64,000 nt of DNA from Streptomyces marianii (GCF_005795905.1 NZ_VAWE01000001.1:6375001-6439000), one strand, 5' to 3'; numbered from the stretch's first letter, positions 8,435 to 18,345 are shown. The notes: generated by a model from the letters alone, not told the origin. Translations and numbers: made by a program.

Positions 8435-10161
8435 GCATCCTCAACGAACCCCAGGGTGCCGCGGCGGCCGATGACTCGTACGAGAACGAGCTCCCCGTCC
8501 GGCGCCGGCAGCCCGGCAACGTGGTCGTGAAGTGGCTCACCACCACCGACCACAAGACGATCGGCACGCTCTACCTGGCGACCTCGTTCTTCTTCTTCTG
8601 CATCGGCGGCGTCATGGCGCTCTTCATGCGCGCCGAACTCGCCCGTCCGGGTACGCAGATCATGTCGAACGAGCAGTTCAACCAGGCGTTCACGATGCAC
8701 GGCACCGTGATGCTGCTGATGTTCGCGACGCCGCTGTTCGCCGGATTCGCCAACTGGATCATGCCGCTGCAGATCGGCGCGCCCGACGTGGCGTTCCCGC
8801 GGCTGAACATGTTCGCGTACTGGCTGTACCTCTTCGGCTCGCTCATCGCGGTGGGCGGCTTCCTCACCCCGAACGGTGCGGCCGACTTCGGCTGGTTCGC
8901 CTACTCCCCGCTGTCGGACGCCGTCCGCTCGCCGGGCGTCGGCGCCGATCTCTGGATCATGGGTCTGGCCTTCTCCGGCTTCGGCACGATCCTCGGTTCG
9001 GTCAACTTCATCACCACGATCATCTGCATGCGGGCCCCGGGCATGACGATGTTCCGCATGCCGATCTTCACCTGGAACGTCCTGCTGACCGGTGTGCTGG
9101 TCCTGCTGGCCTTCCCGGTGCTCGCCGCGGCCCTGTTCGCGCTGGAGGCGGACCGTAAGTTCGGCGCCCACATCTTCGACGCGGCCAACGGCGGCGCCCT
9201 GCTGTGGCAGCACCTCTTCTGGTTCTTCGGCCATCCGGAGGTGTACATCATCGCGCTGCCGTTCTTCGGCATCGTCTCCGAGATCATCCCGGTGTTCAGC
9301 CGCAAGCCGATGTTCGGCTACATCGGCCTGGTGGCCGCGACCATCGCGATCGCCGGTCTGTCCGTGACCGTGTGGGCCCACCACATGTACGTCACCGGCG
9401 GAGTGCTACTGCCGTTCTTCTCCTTCATGACCTTCCTGATCGCGGTACCGACCGGTGTGAAGTTCTTCAACTGGATCGGCACGATGTGGAAGGGCTCGTT
9501 GTCCTTCGAGACCCCGATGCTCTGGACGATCGGCTTCCTGATCACCTTCACCTTCGGTGGTCTGACCGGTGTCATCCTGGCCTCGCCCCCGATGGACTTC
9601 CACGTCTCCGACTCGTACTTCGTGGTCGCCCACTTCCACTACGTCGTCTTCGGCACCGTGGTGTTCGCGATGTTCGCCGGATTCCACTTCTGGTGGCCGA
9701 AGTTCACCGGCAAGATGCTGGACGAGCGCCTCGGCAAGATCACCTTCTGGACGCTGTTCATCGGCTTCCACGGCACGTTCCTGGTCCAGCACTGGCTGGG
9801 CGCCGAGGGCATGCCGCGCCGCTACGCGGACTACCTGGCCGCCGACGGCTTCACCGCGCTGAACACCATCTCGACGATCAGCTCGTTCCTGCTCGGCCTG
9901 TCGATCCTCCCGTTCGTCTACAACGTGTGGAAGACGGCCAAGTACGGCAAGAAGATCGAGGTCGACGACCCGTGGGGCTACGGCCGTTCGCTCGAATGGG
10001 CGACGTCCTGCCCGCCGCCGCGGCACAACTTCCTCACCCTGCCGCGGATCCGCTCCGAATCCCCGGCGTTCGATCTGCACCACCCGGAGATCGCGGCTCT
10101 CGACCAGCTCGACCACGCCGGTCACGGTGCCATCACCGCTGACAAGGAGGCCGGCAAGTGA
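8431..10161 (+). CDS. ctaD: Cytochrome c oxidase subunit I (CtaD)
   Basis: This is the catalytic core of the aa3 oxidase, reducing O2 to water and pumping protons. The 576-residue membrane protein has the expected twelve-helix pattern. Visible ligands are the low-spin heme histidine in [10 protein letters not shown], the CuB site in FFGHPEVYI (with the His-Tyr cross-link pair) and WAHHMY, and the heme histidines in [10 protein letters not shown]. It overlaps ctaC and ctaF by four bases on either side, forming a tight ctaC-ctaD-ctaF operon. Confidence 0.98.
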   Translation: MSILNEPQGAAAADDSYENELPVRRRQPGNVVVKWLTTTDHKTIGTLYLATSFFFFCIGGVMALFMRAELARPGTQIMSNEQFNQAFTMHGTVMLLMFATPLFAGFANWIMPLQIGAPDVAFPRLNMFAYWLYLFGSLIAVGGFLTPNGAADFGWFAYSPLSDAVRSPGVGADLWIMGLAFSGFGTILGSVNFITTIICMRAPGMTMFRMPIFTWNVLLTGVLVLLAFPVLAAALFALEADRKFGAHIFDAANGGALLWQHLFWFFGHPEVYIIALPFFGIVSEIIPVFSRKPMFGYIGLVAATIAIAGLSVTVWAHHMYVTGGVLLPFFSFMTFLIAVPTGVKFFNWIGTMWKGSLSFETPMLWTIGFLITFTFGGLTGVILASPPMDFHVSDSYFVVAHFHYVVFGTVVFAMFAGFHFWWPKFTGKMLDERLGKITFWTLFIGFHGTFLVQHWLGAEGMPRRYADYLAADGFTALNTISTISSFLLGLSILPFVYNVWKTAKYGKKIEVDDPWGYGRSLEWATSCPPPRHNFLTLPRIRSESPAFDLHHPEIAALDQLDHAGHGAITADKEAGK

Positions 10162-10556
10162 AGATCCAAGGCAGGATGTTCATCTGGCTGAGCGTCTTCA
10201 TCCTCGCCATGGCCATCCTCTACGGCGTGTGGTCGAAGGAGCCGGCCGGTACGACGGCGCTCTTCCTGGCCTTCGGCCTGAGCATCATGATCGGCTACTA
10301 CCTGGCCTTCACGGCCCGGCGGGTGGACGCCATGGCGCAGGACGACAAGGAGGCCGACGTCGCGGACGAGGCCGGTGAGGTCGGCTTCTTCTCGCCGCAC
10401 AGCTGGCAGCCGCTCTCGCTCGCCTTCGGCGGCGCGCTGGCCTTCCTGGCCGTCGCGATGGGGTGGTGGATCATGTACTTCTCCGCCCCGCTGATCCTGG
10501 TCGGCGTCTTCGGCTGGGTGTTCGAGTACTACCGCGGCGAGAACCAGAACCAGTAG
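10158..10556 (+). CDS. ctaF: Cytochrome c oxidase subunit IV (CtaF)
   Basis: This 132-residue small subunit is the actinobacterial type, with about four hydrophobic segments and a charged loop near residue 65. It stabilises the aa3 oxidase within the bc1-aa3 supercomplex. GTG at 10158 overlaps the ctaD stop. It is the last gene of the operon and is followed by a strong hairpin. Confidence 0.93.
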   Translation: MKIQGRMFIWLSVFILAMAILYGVWSKEPAGTTALFLAFGLSIMIGYYLAFTARRVDAMAQDDKEADVADEAGEVGFFSPHSWQPLSLAFGGALAFLAVAMGWWIMYFSAPLILVGVFGWVFEYYRGENQNQ

Positions 10557-10580
10557 CGGACACACCGCTCCGGACCACGC

Positions 10581-10623
10581 AGGGGCCCGGACACTGACCC
10601 GTAAGGGTGGTGTCCGGGCCCCT
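10581..10623 (+). terminator. Terminator of ctaCDF
   Basis: A perfect 14-bp inverted repeat (10581-10594 with 10610-10623, AGGGGCCCGGACAC) follows the ctaF stop by 25 bases and is followed by CGTTTG. Confidence 0.88.
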
Positions 10624-10676
10624 CGTTTGCAGTCATCCGGCGCGCCGCCGCGGGGGGTTCTCCATAGCGTGTGCTC

Positions 10677-11930
10677 ATGAACGTCACGCCGCGCAAGCGC
10701 ACCGTAGCGAGCTGCACCGTGCTCGCCCTGGCCCTCGGGGCAGGGACGACCGCGTGCGGCGGCCAGGACAGCCACCCGTTGTCGGCGAGGCCGTACGACG
10801 CGGCGCGCCAGGTCGCCTTCAACGCGCCTCCCTCGGGCACCAAGGCAGACCCGGACAAGCCCCTGGTGGTCACCGCCAAGGGCAAGGACGGCCGGATCAC
10901 GGACGTCACCGCAGTCGACACCGCCGGCCGCTATCTGGCGGGCGAACTCTCCGCGAACGGTGCGCGATGGCGCTCCACGGGCCCTCTCGCGGCCGGAACG
11001 CGCTACACCGTACGGGTCTCCACGGAGAACGGCGGCGGCGCTCCCGGCGTCCGTACACTCACTTTCGAGACCGCCTCCCCGAAACGCCTCCTGGGCGTCG
11101 AACTGGGCCCGAAGACGGGTACCTACGGGGTCGGCCAGCCCATCACCGCCGAGCTCAGCCGCCCCGTGGCCACCAAGGCGGACCGGGCCGCGGTCGAACG
11201 GTCCCTCAAGGTCACCTCGACGCCCGAGGTGGAGGGCGCGTGGCACTGGGTGGACGACAAGAAGCTGCACTACCGCCCGAAGCAGTACTGGCCCGCCGGG
11301 GCCTCCGTCGAGGTGCACAGCACCCTGGACGGCGTGAAGGTCGGCGACCGGCTGTACGGCGGCCCCACGAAGCCGCTGGAGCTGACCATCGGCGACCGCG
11401 TGGAGGCCATCACCGACGCCTCCACGCACCAGATGACGGTCAAGCGCAACGGGGAAGTGATCAAAACCATGCCGGTGACCACCGGCAAGCCGGGCTTCTC
11501 GACGCGCAACGGCGTCAAGGTCGTGCTCGGCAAGGAGTACTTCGTCCGCATGCGCGGTACCAGCATCGGCATCCCGGTCGGCAGCGCGGAGTCCTACGAC
11601 CTGCCCGTGTACTACGCGACGAGGGTCACCTGGAGCGGCGAGTACGTCCACGCCGCGCCCTGGTCCGTGGGCTCCCAGGGGTACGCGAACGTCAGCCACG
11701 GCTGCACCGGCATGTCCACCGGCAACGCGGCCTGGTTCTTCAAGACCGTCCGCGAGGGCGACATCGTCAAGGTCGTCAACAGCCTGGGTGCCCGGATGGA
11801 CCCGTTCGGGAACGGCTTCGGCGACTGGAACCTCGAATGGGACGAGTGGCGCTCCGGCAGCGCGCTGCTGGAGGGCACCCGGGACGGCGGCAGCGCGGCC
11901 GACGGGGCACGGCTGCGCCCCAGAGTCTGA
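10677..11930 (+). CDS. L,D-transpeptidase lipoprotein with Ig-like domains
   Basis: L,D-transpeptidases form 3-3 cross-links in peptidoglycan on the outer face of the membrane. The 417-residue protein has a lipoprotein signal ending GTTAC, two Ig-like regions, and a C-terminal YkuD domain with the motif SHGCTGMS (catalytic Cys343) preceded by the conserved histidine in YVHAAPWS. A GTG six bases upstream (10671) is an alternative start. There is no good ribosome site, so the transcript may be nearly leaderless. It stands alone between the ctaCDF terminator and a minus-strand gene. It is probably involved in wall maintenance rather than respiration. Confidence 0.93.
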   Translation: MNVTPRKRTVASCTVLALALGAGTTACGGQDSHPLSARPYDAARQVAFNAPPSGTKADPDKPLVVTAKGKDGRITDVTAVDTAGRYLAGELSANGARWRSTGPLAAGTRYTVRVSTENGGGAPGVRTLTFETASPKRLLGVELGPKTGTYGVGQPITAELSRPVATKADRAAVERSLKVTSTPEVEGAWHWVDDKKLHYRPKQYWPAGASVEVHSTLDGVKVGDRLYGGPTKPLELTIGDRVEAITDASTHQMTVKRNGEVIKTMPVTTGKPGFSTRNGVKVVLGKEYFVRMRGTSIGIPVGSAESYDLPVYYATRVTWSGEYVHAAPWSVGSQGYANVSHGCTGMSTGNAAWFFKTVREGDIVKVVNSLGARMDPFGNGFGDWNLEWDEWRSGSALLEGTRDGGSAADGARLRPRV

Positions 11931-11958
11931 GGCGTACCGGCGGTGGGCCCCGCGGGCG

Positions 11959-12357
11959 TCAGGCCGCTGCCCGTCGCCCGCGCAGCAGCCCCGCCAGGGC
12001 CTCGGCGAACTCCACCGGTTCGACGGGGAGCGTCACCGCCGCGTCCGCACGGCTCCAGGTGGCCAGCCAGGCGTCCTGCGGGCGCCCCATGAGCACCAGG
12101 ACCGGCGGGCAGCGGAAGATCTCGTCCTTGATCTGGCGGCAGACGCCCATGCCGCCCGCGGGCACCGCCTCGCCGTCGAGCACGCACACGTCGATCCCGC
12201 CCTTGTCCAGCTCCTTGAGGACCGCGGGCAGGGTGGCGCACTCGATGAACTCGACCGCGGGAACGTCGGCGGCCGGGCGGCGGCCCGTGGCGAGCCGCAC
12301 CTGTTCGCGGGTGCCGGCGTTGTCGCTGTACACCAGCACCGTGGCGGTCGACTGCAT
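11959..12357 (-). CDS. Receiver-like regulatory protein
   Basis: This 132-residue protein resembles an isolated response-regulator receiver fold: LVYSDNAGTREQVR at the start, a central VCVLDGEAVPAGG where the phospho-acceptor aspartate would lie, and a late LPVEPVEFAEAL helix. There is no output domain. The usual acidic pair near the N-terminus is reduced to one aspartate, so phosphorylation is uncertain. ATG at 12357 follows GGAGG. It is divergent from ctaE. A role in signalling near respiratory genes is inference. Confidence 0.75.
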   Translation of the reverse strand: MQSTATVLVYSDNAGTREQVRLATGRRPAADVPAVEFIECATLPAVLKELDKGGIDVCVLDGEAVPAGGMGVCRQIKDEIFRCPPVLVLMGRPQDAWLATWSRADAAVTLPVEPVEFAEALAGLLRGRRAAA

Positions 12358-12469
12358 TGTTCCTCCGGGTTCGTCGGGGGAGAACTGGGCTGCACCGATG
12401 CGCCGGATGCTACTCCTCACAGGGCCCGAACAGCACCGCCCGTACCGGCTCAATGACTGCTTTTGATGG

Positions 12470-12510
12470 GCCGTTCGGGCTGGACACGACTCACTGACAC
12501 ACCGAACGGC
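12470..12510. promoter_or_regulatory. Inverted repeat upstream of ctaE
   Basis: GCCGTTCGG at 12470-12478 is mirrored by CCGAACGGC at 12502-12510, about 40 bases before the ctaE start. It could be an operator or a hairpin terminating upstream transcription. Confidence 0.4.
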
Positions 12511-12536
12511 ACCCCCCGGAGTGAGGGCTGGATAAG

Positions 12537-12557
12537 CGACCGACATAATGTCGGTCG
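12537..12557 (+). promoter_or_regulatory. Palindrome covering the ctaE start, with a -10-like CATAAT
   Basis: CGACCGACA-TAA-TGTCGGTCG is a perfect 9-bp inverted repeat that contains the ATG at 12548. CATAAT (12544-12549) resembles a -10 box and lies seven bases before an in-frame GTG at 12557, which would suit a leaderless transcript. Confidence 0.45.
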
Positions 12558-13168
12558 TGGCGACAGCAACGACAGTAGAAACCGGGCACGCGCACCCGTC
12601 GGTCAATCGGCCGAACCTCACCAGCGTCGGAACCATCATCTGGCTGAGTTCCGAGCTGATGTTCTTCGCGGCCCTCTTCGCGATGTACTTCACCCTGCGA
12701 TCGGTGACGGGGGCCGAGTACTGGGCAGAACGGGCCTCGACCCTGAACTTCCCCTTCTCGGCGACCAACACCACGATCCTGGTGCTCTCCTCCCTCACCT
12801 GCCAGCTCGGCGTCTTCGCCGCCGAGCGCGGTGACGTGAAGAAGCTCCGCACCTGGTTCGTGATCACGTTCGTGATGGGTGCGATCTTCATCGGCGGCCA
12901 GGTGTTCGAGTACACCGAGCTGGTCAAGCACGAGGGCCTCTCGCTCTCGTCGGACCCGTACGGCTCGGTCTTCTACCTGACCACCGGCTTCCACGGACTG
13001 CACGTGACAGGCGGTCTCATCGCCTTCCTGCTCGTTCTCGGCAGGACGTACGCGGCCCGGAGGTTCACCCACGAGCAGGCAACCGCCGCCATCGTCGTGT
13101 CCTACTACTGGCACTTCGTCGATGTCGTCTGGATCGGCCTCTTCGCCACGATCTACATGATCAAGTAG
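12548..13168 (+). CDS. ctaE: Cytochrome c oxidase subunit III (CtaE)
   Basis: Subunit III (206 residues here) is a membrane protein stabilising the aa3 oxidase. Five hydrophobic segments and the characteristic [12 protein letters not shown] and [11 protein letters not shown] motifs are clear. It is the first gene of ctaE-qcrC-qcrA-qcrB, separated from ctaCDF as in other actinobacteria. ATG 12548 gives [12 protein letters not shown] 12557 is a possible alternative because the ATG sits in a palindrome and no ribosome site is evident. Confidence 0.96.
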   Translation: MSVVATATTVETGHAHPSVNRPNLTSVGTIIWLSSELMFFAALFAMYFTLRSVTGAEYWAERASTLNFPFSATNTTILVLSSLTCQLGVFAAERGDVKKLRTWFVITFVMGAIFIGGQVFEYTELVKHEGLSLSSDPYGSVFYLTTGFHGLHVTGGLIAFLLVLGRTYAARRFTHEQATAAIVVSYYWHFVDVVWIGLFATIYMIK

Positions 13169-13234
13169 CCGGGCTCCGTACCCGCACACATTCCAGAAGC
13201 ATCGACGCAGAAGATCCTGACACCGGGGTAATCC

Positions 13235-14044
13235 GTGAAAAAGCTCTCCGCACGACGACGCCATCCGCTGGCGGCGGTCGTCGTCCTACTCCTCGCGCTG
13301 GCGGCCACTGGGGGGCTGTACGCCGCGTTCGCGCCCGCGGACACGGCGCAGGCCGATGAAACCGCCCAGTCCCTCGCCATCGAGGAGGGCAAGAAGCTCT
13401 ACACCGTCGGCTGCGCCAGCTGCCACGGAACCGGCGGTCAGGGCACCTCCGACGGGCCCTCCCTGATCGGCGTGGGTTCTGCCGCCGTGGACTTCCAGGT
13501 CGGCACCGGGCGTATGCCCGCCCAGCAGCCGGGCGCCCAGGTGCCGAAGAAGCCGAACATCTACTCGCAGGCCGAGATCGACCAGCTCGCGGCGTACATC
13601 GCCTCCCTGGGCCCGGGTCCGGTCACGCCGACCGAGAAGCAGTACAACCCCGAGGGTGCGAACATCGCCCGAGGCGGTGACCTGTTCCGCACCAACTGCG
13701 CCCAGTGCCACAACTTCACGGGAGAGGGCGGTGCGCTGACGCACGGCAAGTACGCCCCGAACCTGGAGGGCGTGAGCCCGAAGCACGTCTACGAGGCCAT
13801 GCAGACCGGCCCGCAGAACATGCCGTCCTTCCCCGACACGACGATGCCGGAGCAGGAGAAGCGCGACATCATCGCGTACATCCAGACGGTGAACAGCGGC
13901 GAGTCGGAGACCCCGGGCGGACTGAGCCTCGGTGGGCTCGGACCCGTCAGCGAGGGACTGTTCGCATGGGTGTTCGGTCTGGGTGCGCTGATCGCCACCG
14001 CCATCTGGGTCGCGGCCCACACCGCTAAGGCCAAGAAGTCATGA
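13235..14044 (+). CDS. qcrC: Diheme cytochrome c of the bc1 complex (QcrC)
   Basis: QcrC replaces soluble cytochrome c, carrying electrons from the bc1 complex to the aa3 oxidase within the supercomplex. The 269-residue protein has an N-terminal membrane signal, two heme c motifs (CASCH and CAQCH) about 105 residues apart, and a C-terminal transmembrane anchor (FAWVFGLGALIATAIW). GTG at 13235. Its stop overlaps qcrA by four bases. Confidence 0.97.
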   Translation: MKKLSARRRHPLAAVVVLLLALAATGGLYAAFAPADTAQADETAQSLAIEEGKKLYTVGCASCHGTGGQGTSDGPSLIGVGSAAVDFQVGTGRMPAQQPGAQVPKKPNIYSQAEIDQLAAYIASLGPGPVTPTEKQYNPEGANIARGGDLFRTNCAQCHNFTGEGGALTHGKYAPNLEGVSPKHVYEAMQTGPQNMPSFPDTTMPEQEKRDIIAYIQTVNSGESETPGGLSLGGLGPVSEGLFAWVFGLGALIATAIWVAAHTAKAKKS

Positions 14045-15090
14045 GTAGCCAAGACATTCCCGAAGAGACCCTGCCCTCCGAGCAGGAGCACGCGCACGGC
14101 GCCGTGGCGACGAAGGACCCCTTCGCCGACCCGGGCCTCCCGGCCCACCGGCCGCGTATCCAGGACATCGACGAGCGGGCGGCCAAGCGGTCCGAGCGTA
14201 CGGTCGCCCTGCTGTTCACCGTGTCGATGCTCGCGACGATCGCGTTCATCGCGTCGTACGTGATCTTCCCGGTCGACAAGATCGTCTACATCTGGCCGTT
14301 CGGTCACGTCAGCGCGCTGAACTTCTCGCTGGGCGTGACGCTCGGTGTCGCCCTGTTCTGCATCGGCGCGGGCGCGGTCCACTGGGCCCGCACCCTGATG
14401 TCCGACCAGGAGCTGGTGGACGAGCGTCACCCGATCGAGGCCCCGGCGGAGGTCAAGGCCAAGGTCCTGGCCGACTTCGCCGCAGGCGCGGAGGAGTCCG
14501 GCTTCGGCCGGCGCAAGCTGATCCGCAACACCCTCTTCGGCGCGCTGGCCATGGTGCCGCTGTCCGGTGTGGTGCTGCTGCGCGACCTCGGTCCGCTGCC
14601 GGAGGACAAGCTCCGCCACACGCTGTGGGCCAAGGGCAAGCAGCTCATCAACATGAACACGCACGAGCCGCTGCGTCCCGAGGACGTGGCCGTGGGTTCG
14701 CTGACCTTCGCCATGCCCGAGGGTCTGACCGAGCACGACCACAGCTTCCAGACCGAGATCGCCAAGGCCGCCCTGATGATCGTCCGGATCCAGCCGGAGG
14801 ACATCAAGGACAAGCGCGAGCTCGAGTGGTCCCACGAGGGCATCGTCGCGTTCTCGAAGATCTGCACCCACGTCGGCTGCCCGATCTCCCTGTACGAGCA
14901 GCAGACGCACCACGTGCTCTGCCCGTGCCACCAGTCCACTTTCGACCTCTCCGACGGCGCCCGCGTCATCTTCGGCCCGGCCGGTCACGCCCTTCCGCAG
15001 CTGCGGATCGGTGTGAATGACGAAGGCTTCCTCCAAGCGCTCGGCGACTTCGACGAGCCCGTCGGTCCTGCTTTCTGGGAGCGCGGATGA
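14041..15090 (+). CDS. qcrA: Rieske iron-sulfur subunit (QcrA)
   Basis: QcrA accepts electrons from menaquinol at the bc1 complex through a [2Fe-2S] cluster. The 349-residue protein has a long N-terminus and three transmembrane helices, as usual in actinobacteria. The Rieske motifs are CTHVGC and CPCHQS. It overlaps both qcrC and qcrB by four bases, so the three are co-translated. Confidence 0.97.
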   Translation: MSSQDIPEETLPSEQEHAHGAVATKDPFADPGLPAHRPRIQDIDERAAKRSERTVALLFTVSMLATIAFIASYVIFPVDKIVYIWPFGHVSALNFSLGVTLGVALFCIGAGAVHWARTLMSDQELVDERHPIEAPAEVKAKVLADFAAGAEESGFGRRKLIRNTLFGALAMVPLSGVVLLRDLGPLPEDKLRHTLWAKGKQLINMNTHEPLRPEDVAVGSLTFAMPEGLTEHDHSFQTEIAKAALMIVRIQPEDIKDKRELEWSHEGIVAFSKICTHVGCPISLYEQQTHHVLCPCHQSTFDLSDGARVIFGPAGHALPQLRIGVNDEGFLQALGDFDEPVGPAFWERG

Positions 15091-16709
15091 GCACTGCAAC
15101 TGACAAGAGGAAGGCTCCGGCCGGCGAGCGCGTCGCCGACTGGGCCGACGGCCGGCTGGGGATCTACTCCCTCGCCAAGGCCAACATGCGCAAGATCTTC
15201 CCGGACCACTGGTCCTTCATGCTGGGTGAGGTCGCGCTCTACAGCTTCATCATCATCATCCTCACGGGTGTGTACCTGACGCTGTTCTTCCACCCGTCGA
15301 TGAACGAGGTGGAGTACCACGGCAGTTACGTCCCGATGCAGGGCGTGCTGATGTCGGAGGCCTACGCCTCGACCCTGGACATCAGCTTCGACGTCCGCGG
15401 CGGTCTGCTGATCCGGCAGATCCACCACTGGGCGGCGCTGATCTTCCTCGCGGCCATGATGGTCCACATGATGCGCGTCTTTTTCACGGGCGCCTTCCGT
15501 AAGCCGCGCGAGATCAACTGGCTGTTCGGCTTCCTGCTGTTCGTCCTGGGCATGTTCACCGGTTTCACCGGTTACTCGCTCCCGGACGACCTGCTCTCGG
15601 GCACCGGTGTCCGCTTCATGCAGGGCGCCATCCTGTCCGTGCCGATCGTCGGTACGTACCTGTCGATGTTCCTGTTCGGCGGGGAGTTCCCCGGCGGCGA
15701 CATCGTGGCCCGGTTCTACTCGATCCACATCCTGCTGCTGCCGGGCATCATGCTCGGCCTGCTGGTGGCGCACCTGATCCTGGTCTTCTACCACAAGCAC
15801 ACACAGTTCGCGGGTCCCGGCCGGACGAACAACAACGTGGTCGGCATGCCGCTGCTGCCGATCTACATGGCCAAGGCCGGCGGCTTCTTCTTCCTGGTCT
15901 TCGGCGTCATCTCGGTCATCTCGGCGATCGCCACGATCAACCCGATCTGGGCGCTCGGCCCGTACCGGCCGGACCTGGTGTCCACGGGCGCCCAGCCCGA
16001 CTGGTACATGGGCTTCTCCGAGGGCCTGATCCGCGTGATGCCCGGCTGGGAGATCAACCTCTGGGGCCACACCCTGGTCCTGGGCGTCTTCATCCCGCTG
16101 GTGATCTTCCCGCTGGTGCTGGCGTCCATCGCGGTCTACCCGTTCATCGAGTCCTGGGTCACCGGGGACAAGCGCGAGCACCACATCCTGGACCGCCCGC
16201 GCAACGCCCCGACCCGTACCGCCTTCGGTGTGGCGTGGCTGACCTGGTACTTCGTGCTGCTGATCGGTGGTGGAAACGACCTCTGGGCGACCCACTTCCA
16301 TCTGTCGATCAACTCGATCACCTGGTTCGTCCGGATCTTCTTCTTCGCCGGACCGGTCCTGGCCTTCGTCATCACCAAGCGGATCTGCATGGGTCTGCAG
16401 CGGCGCGACAAGGACAAGGTGTTGCACGGACGCGAGTCCGGCATCATCAAGCGCCTGCCGCACGGTGAGTTCGTCGAGGTCCACGAGCCGCTGACGCAGG
16501 AGGCCCTGCACACGCTCACCGCGCACCAGCAGTACACGCCGGCCGAGATCGGCCCGACGGTCGACGAGAACGGCGTGGAGCGGAAGGTCTCGCGTACCGA
16601 GAAGCTCCGGGCGCGGCTCAGCAAGGCGTACTACGGCAAGGACAACCAGGTCGCGAAGCCGACCGTCGAGGAGTACAAGGAGATCACCAGCGGCCACGGC
16701 CACCACTGA
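15087..16709 (+). CDS. qcrB: Cytochrome b subunit (QcrB)
   Basis: QcrB contains the quinol sites and two b hemes of the bc1 complex. The 540-residue protein has eight or more helices. Heme histidines are visible in RQIHHWAALI with MMVHMMR, and in YSIHILLLP with VAHLILVF. A long C-terminal tail of about 110 polar residues is typical of actinobacterial QcrB and distinguishes it from split cytochrome b6. It ends the operon, before a strong hairpin. Confidence 0.98.
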   Translation: MSTATDKRKAPAGERVADWADGRLGIYSLAKANMRKIFPDHWSFMLGEVALYSFIIIILTGVYLTLFFHPSMNEVEYHGSYVPMQGVLMSEAYASTLDISFDVRGGLLIRQIHHWAALIFLAAMMVHMMRVFFTGAFRKPREINWLFGFLLFVLGMFTGFTGYSLPDDLLSGTGVRFMQGAILSVPIVGTYLSMFLFGGEFPGGDIVARFYSIHILLLPGIMLGLLVAHLILVFYHKHTQFAGPGRTNNNVVGMPLLPIYMAKAGGFFFLVFGVISVISAIATINPIWALGPYRPDLVSTGAQPDWYMGFSEGLIRVMPGWEINLWGHTLVLGVFIPLVIFPLVLASIAVYPFIESWVTGDKREHHILDRPRNAPTRTAFGVAWLTWYFVLLIGGGNDLWATHFHLSINSITWFVRIFFFAGPVLAFVITKRICMGLQRRDKDKVLHGRESGIIKRLPHGEFVEVHEPLTQEALHTLTAHQQYTPAEIGPTVDENGVERKVSRTEKLRARLSKAYYGKDNQVAKPTVEEYKEITSGHGHH

Positions 16710-16765
16710 TCCCCTTCCCTGATCGCAGCGATCGCCACGGCCGGGTGACCACCCGGCGACCGCCA

Positions 16766-16806
16766 GGCGGAGAGCCCCGTCCATCCGATGGACGGGGCTC
16801 TCCGCC
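16766..16806 (+). terminator. Terminator after qcrB
   Basis: A perfect 20-bp inverted repeat (16766-16785 with 16787-16806, GGCGGAGAGCCCCGTCCATC) lies 57 bases after the qcrB stop. Confidence 0.88.
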
Positions 16807-16862
16807 GTCCCGGGGGTCGATAGGGTGGGGGCATTCCCATCCGGACGGACCCAGGAGCGACC

Positions 16863-17927
16863 ATGAGCGCTGTGACCCCCGCAGGTGGATCCACCGCGGC
16901 GGGCCTTTCCTGGCCCGAGGTGCTGGACTCCCTGCTGTACGGCCGTGACCAGAGCGCGGAGGCGACCGCCTGGGCCATGGACCGCATCCTGCGGGGCGAG
17001 GCGACCGACGCGCAGATCGCGGGCTTCGCCGTGGCTCTGCGGGCCAAGGGCGAGACCGTCGAGGAGATCTCCGGGCTCGTGCGGACGATGTACGAGCACG
17101 CCCGGACGATCGAGGTGCCCGGTGACACGGTCGACATCGTGGGCACGGGCGGCGACGGCGCCAAGACCGTCAACATCTCCACCATGTCCGCGATCGTCGT
17201 GGCCGGCACCGGCGCGAAGGTGGTCAAGCACGGCAACCGGGCCGCGTCGAGCGCGAGCGGCGCCTCGGACGTCCTGGAGAAACTCGGCGTCAATCTGGAG
17301 CTGACGCCGGAGCGGGTCGCCGCGGTCGCCGAGGAGGCGGGGATCACCTTCTGCTTCGCGGTGAAGTTCCACCCGGCGCTGCGGCACGTCGCAGCGGCCC
17401 GCAGGGAGCTCGGAATCCGTACGACTTTCAACTTCCTGGGTCCGCTGACCAACCCCGCTCGGGTGAGGGCCCAGGCCACCGGCGTCGCGGACGCCCGGAT
17501 GGCCCCGATCATGGCCGGTGTGCTGGCCGCGCGGGGCTCCAGCGCGCTGGTCTTCCGCGGTGACGACGGCCTGGACGAGCTCACGACGACCGCGACCTCG
17601 CGGGTGTGGGCGGTCCGGGACGGTGCCGTGCACGAGGAGGCCTTCGACCCCCGTGACGTGGGCATCGAGCTGGTCCCGGTGGAGGCGCTGCGCGGTGCGG
17701 ACGCCTCGTACAACGCGGATGTCGCCCGCCGGCTGCTCGCCGGGGAGACCGGGCCCGTGCGGGACGCGGTCCTGCTGAACTCGGCCGCGGCGCTGGTCGC
17801 GCTCGGCAGGGACGAGGGCGATCTCGTGGACCGGCTCAGGGCCGGGATGGCGCGGGCCGCGGAGTCCATCGACTCGGGGGCGGCGAAGCAGGCGCTGGAC
17901 CGCTGGGTGGCGGCGAGCAACGCGTGA
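16863..17927 (+). CDS. trpD: Anthranilate phosphoribosyltransferase TrpD
   Basis: TrpD joins anthranilate to phosphoribosyl pyrophosphate in tryptophan synthesis. The 354-residue protein has the PRPP loop [14 protein letters not shown], the anthranilate-site motif KHGNRAASS and the LGPLTNPA segment. ATG at 16863 follows AGGAG. It is separate from trpEG at 48 kb, as is common in Streptomyces where trp genes are scattered. Confidence 0.96.
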   Translation: MSAVTPAGGSTAAGLSWPEVLDSLLYGRDQSAEATAWAMDRILRGEATDAQIAGFAVALRAKGETVEEISGLVRTMYEHARTIEVPGDTVDIVGTGGDGAKTVNISTMSAIVVAGTGAKVVKHGNRAASSASGASDVLEKLGVNLELTPERVAAVAEEAGITFCFAVKFHPALRHVAAARRELGIRTTFNFLGPLTNPARVRAQATGVADARMAPIMAGVLAARGSSALVFRGDDGLDELTTTATSRVWAVRDGAVHEEAFDPRDVGIELVPVEALRGADASYNADVARRLLAGETGPVRDAVLLNSAAALVALGRDEGDLVDRLRAGMARAAESIDSGAAKQALDRWVAASNA

Positions 17928-18001
17928 CGTGACGCGGGGCGCGGTCCGGATGGCGGACTGCGCCTTGCACACGGTGGGGCGTATGGCAGGATGCTTCCCA
18001 A

Positions 18002-18120
18002 GGTCATGAGTGACAGCGACTACGGCCCCGGCCCGCTGTCCGGCAACCCTCCGTCCGTGGCGGGGTGCCCCGGGTGAAGACCAGGCCGTGGGCAGCGAGG
18101 TCCACGGCAAGCGCGGACCC
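18002..18120 (+). ncRNA. SAM-IV riboswitch
   Basis: The RNA matches the SAM-IV class as I remember it. P1 is GGTC (18002-18005) with GACC (18079-18082). The core contains CCGGCAACCCTCC and GGGGTGCCCCGGGTGA. It is followed by hairpin CCGTGG (18086-18091) with CCACGG (18102-18107), and the closing element GGTCC (18099-18103) with GGACC (18115-18119), between which lies GGCAAGCGC. These downstream elements separate SAM-IV from SAM-I. It lies about 225 bases before a class-V aminotransferase gene and should respond to S-adenosylmethionine. Confidence 0.88.
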
Positions 18121-18197
18121 CGCGGACATCGGTGAATGTCGCAGCCCTGGGGTCCTGGTCCTCGAGGGAGCTGTCTCGTGAGCAAGCGAATGCGTTA

Positions 18198-18217
18198 GGG
18201 CCCTCCGGCCCCTTTCC
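18198..18217 (+). terminator. Possible riboswitch-controlled terminator
   Basis: GGGCC-CTCC-GGCCC (18198-18211, with a 4-base loop) followed by CTTTCC lies between the SAM-IV aptamer and the gene it precedes. It could be an expression platform, but the stem is short and no antiterminator was worked out. Confidence 0.35.
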
Positions 18218-18345
18218 CCCTCCGTACGCGCCTGTTGTGCCGTGCGTCGAGGCAACACCCGTACGCGGAGCGGCCGTTGCCGGCCGTCGTGCCGCGGTGC
18301 GGGTCCTTCACGCCCATTCGCCCTTACCTGCCGGGAGATACCGCC

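Noticed and set aside
14985..18185. A 1066-residue minus-strand open frame across qcrA, qcrB and trpD
   Set aside because: It is antisense to well-supported genes and has a low-complexity Arg/Gly/Asp/His composition typical of opposite-strand frames in GC-rich DNA. The same reasoning removes the long minus frames at 25131-27875 and 29440-31977.
18136..18198. A 20-residue upstream peptide in the SAM-IV leader
   Set aside because: It has no ribosome site and no run of sulfur amino acids; position next to the hairpin is interesting but insufficient to annotate.
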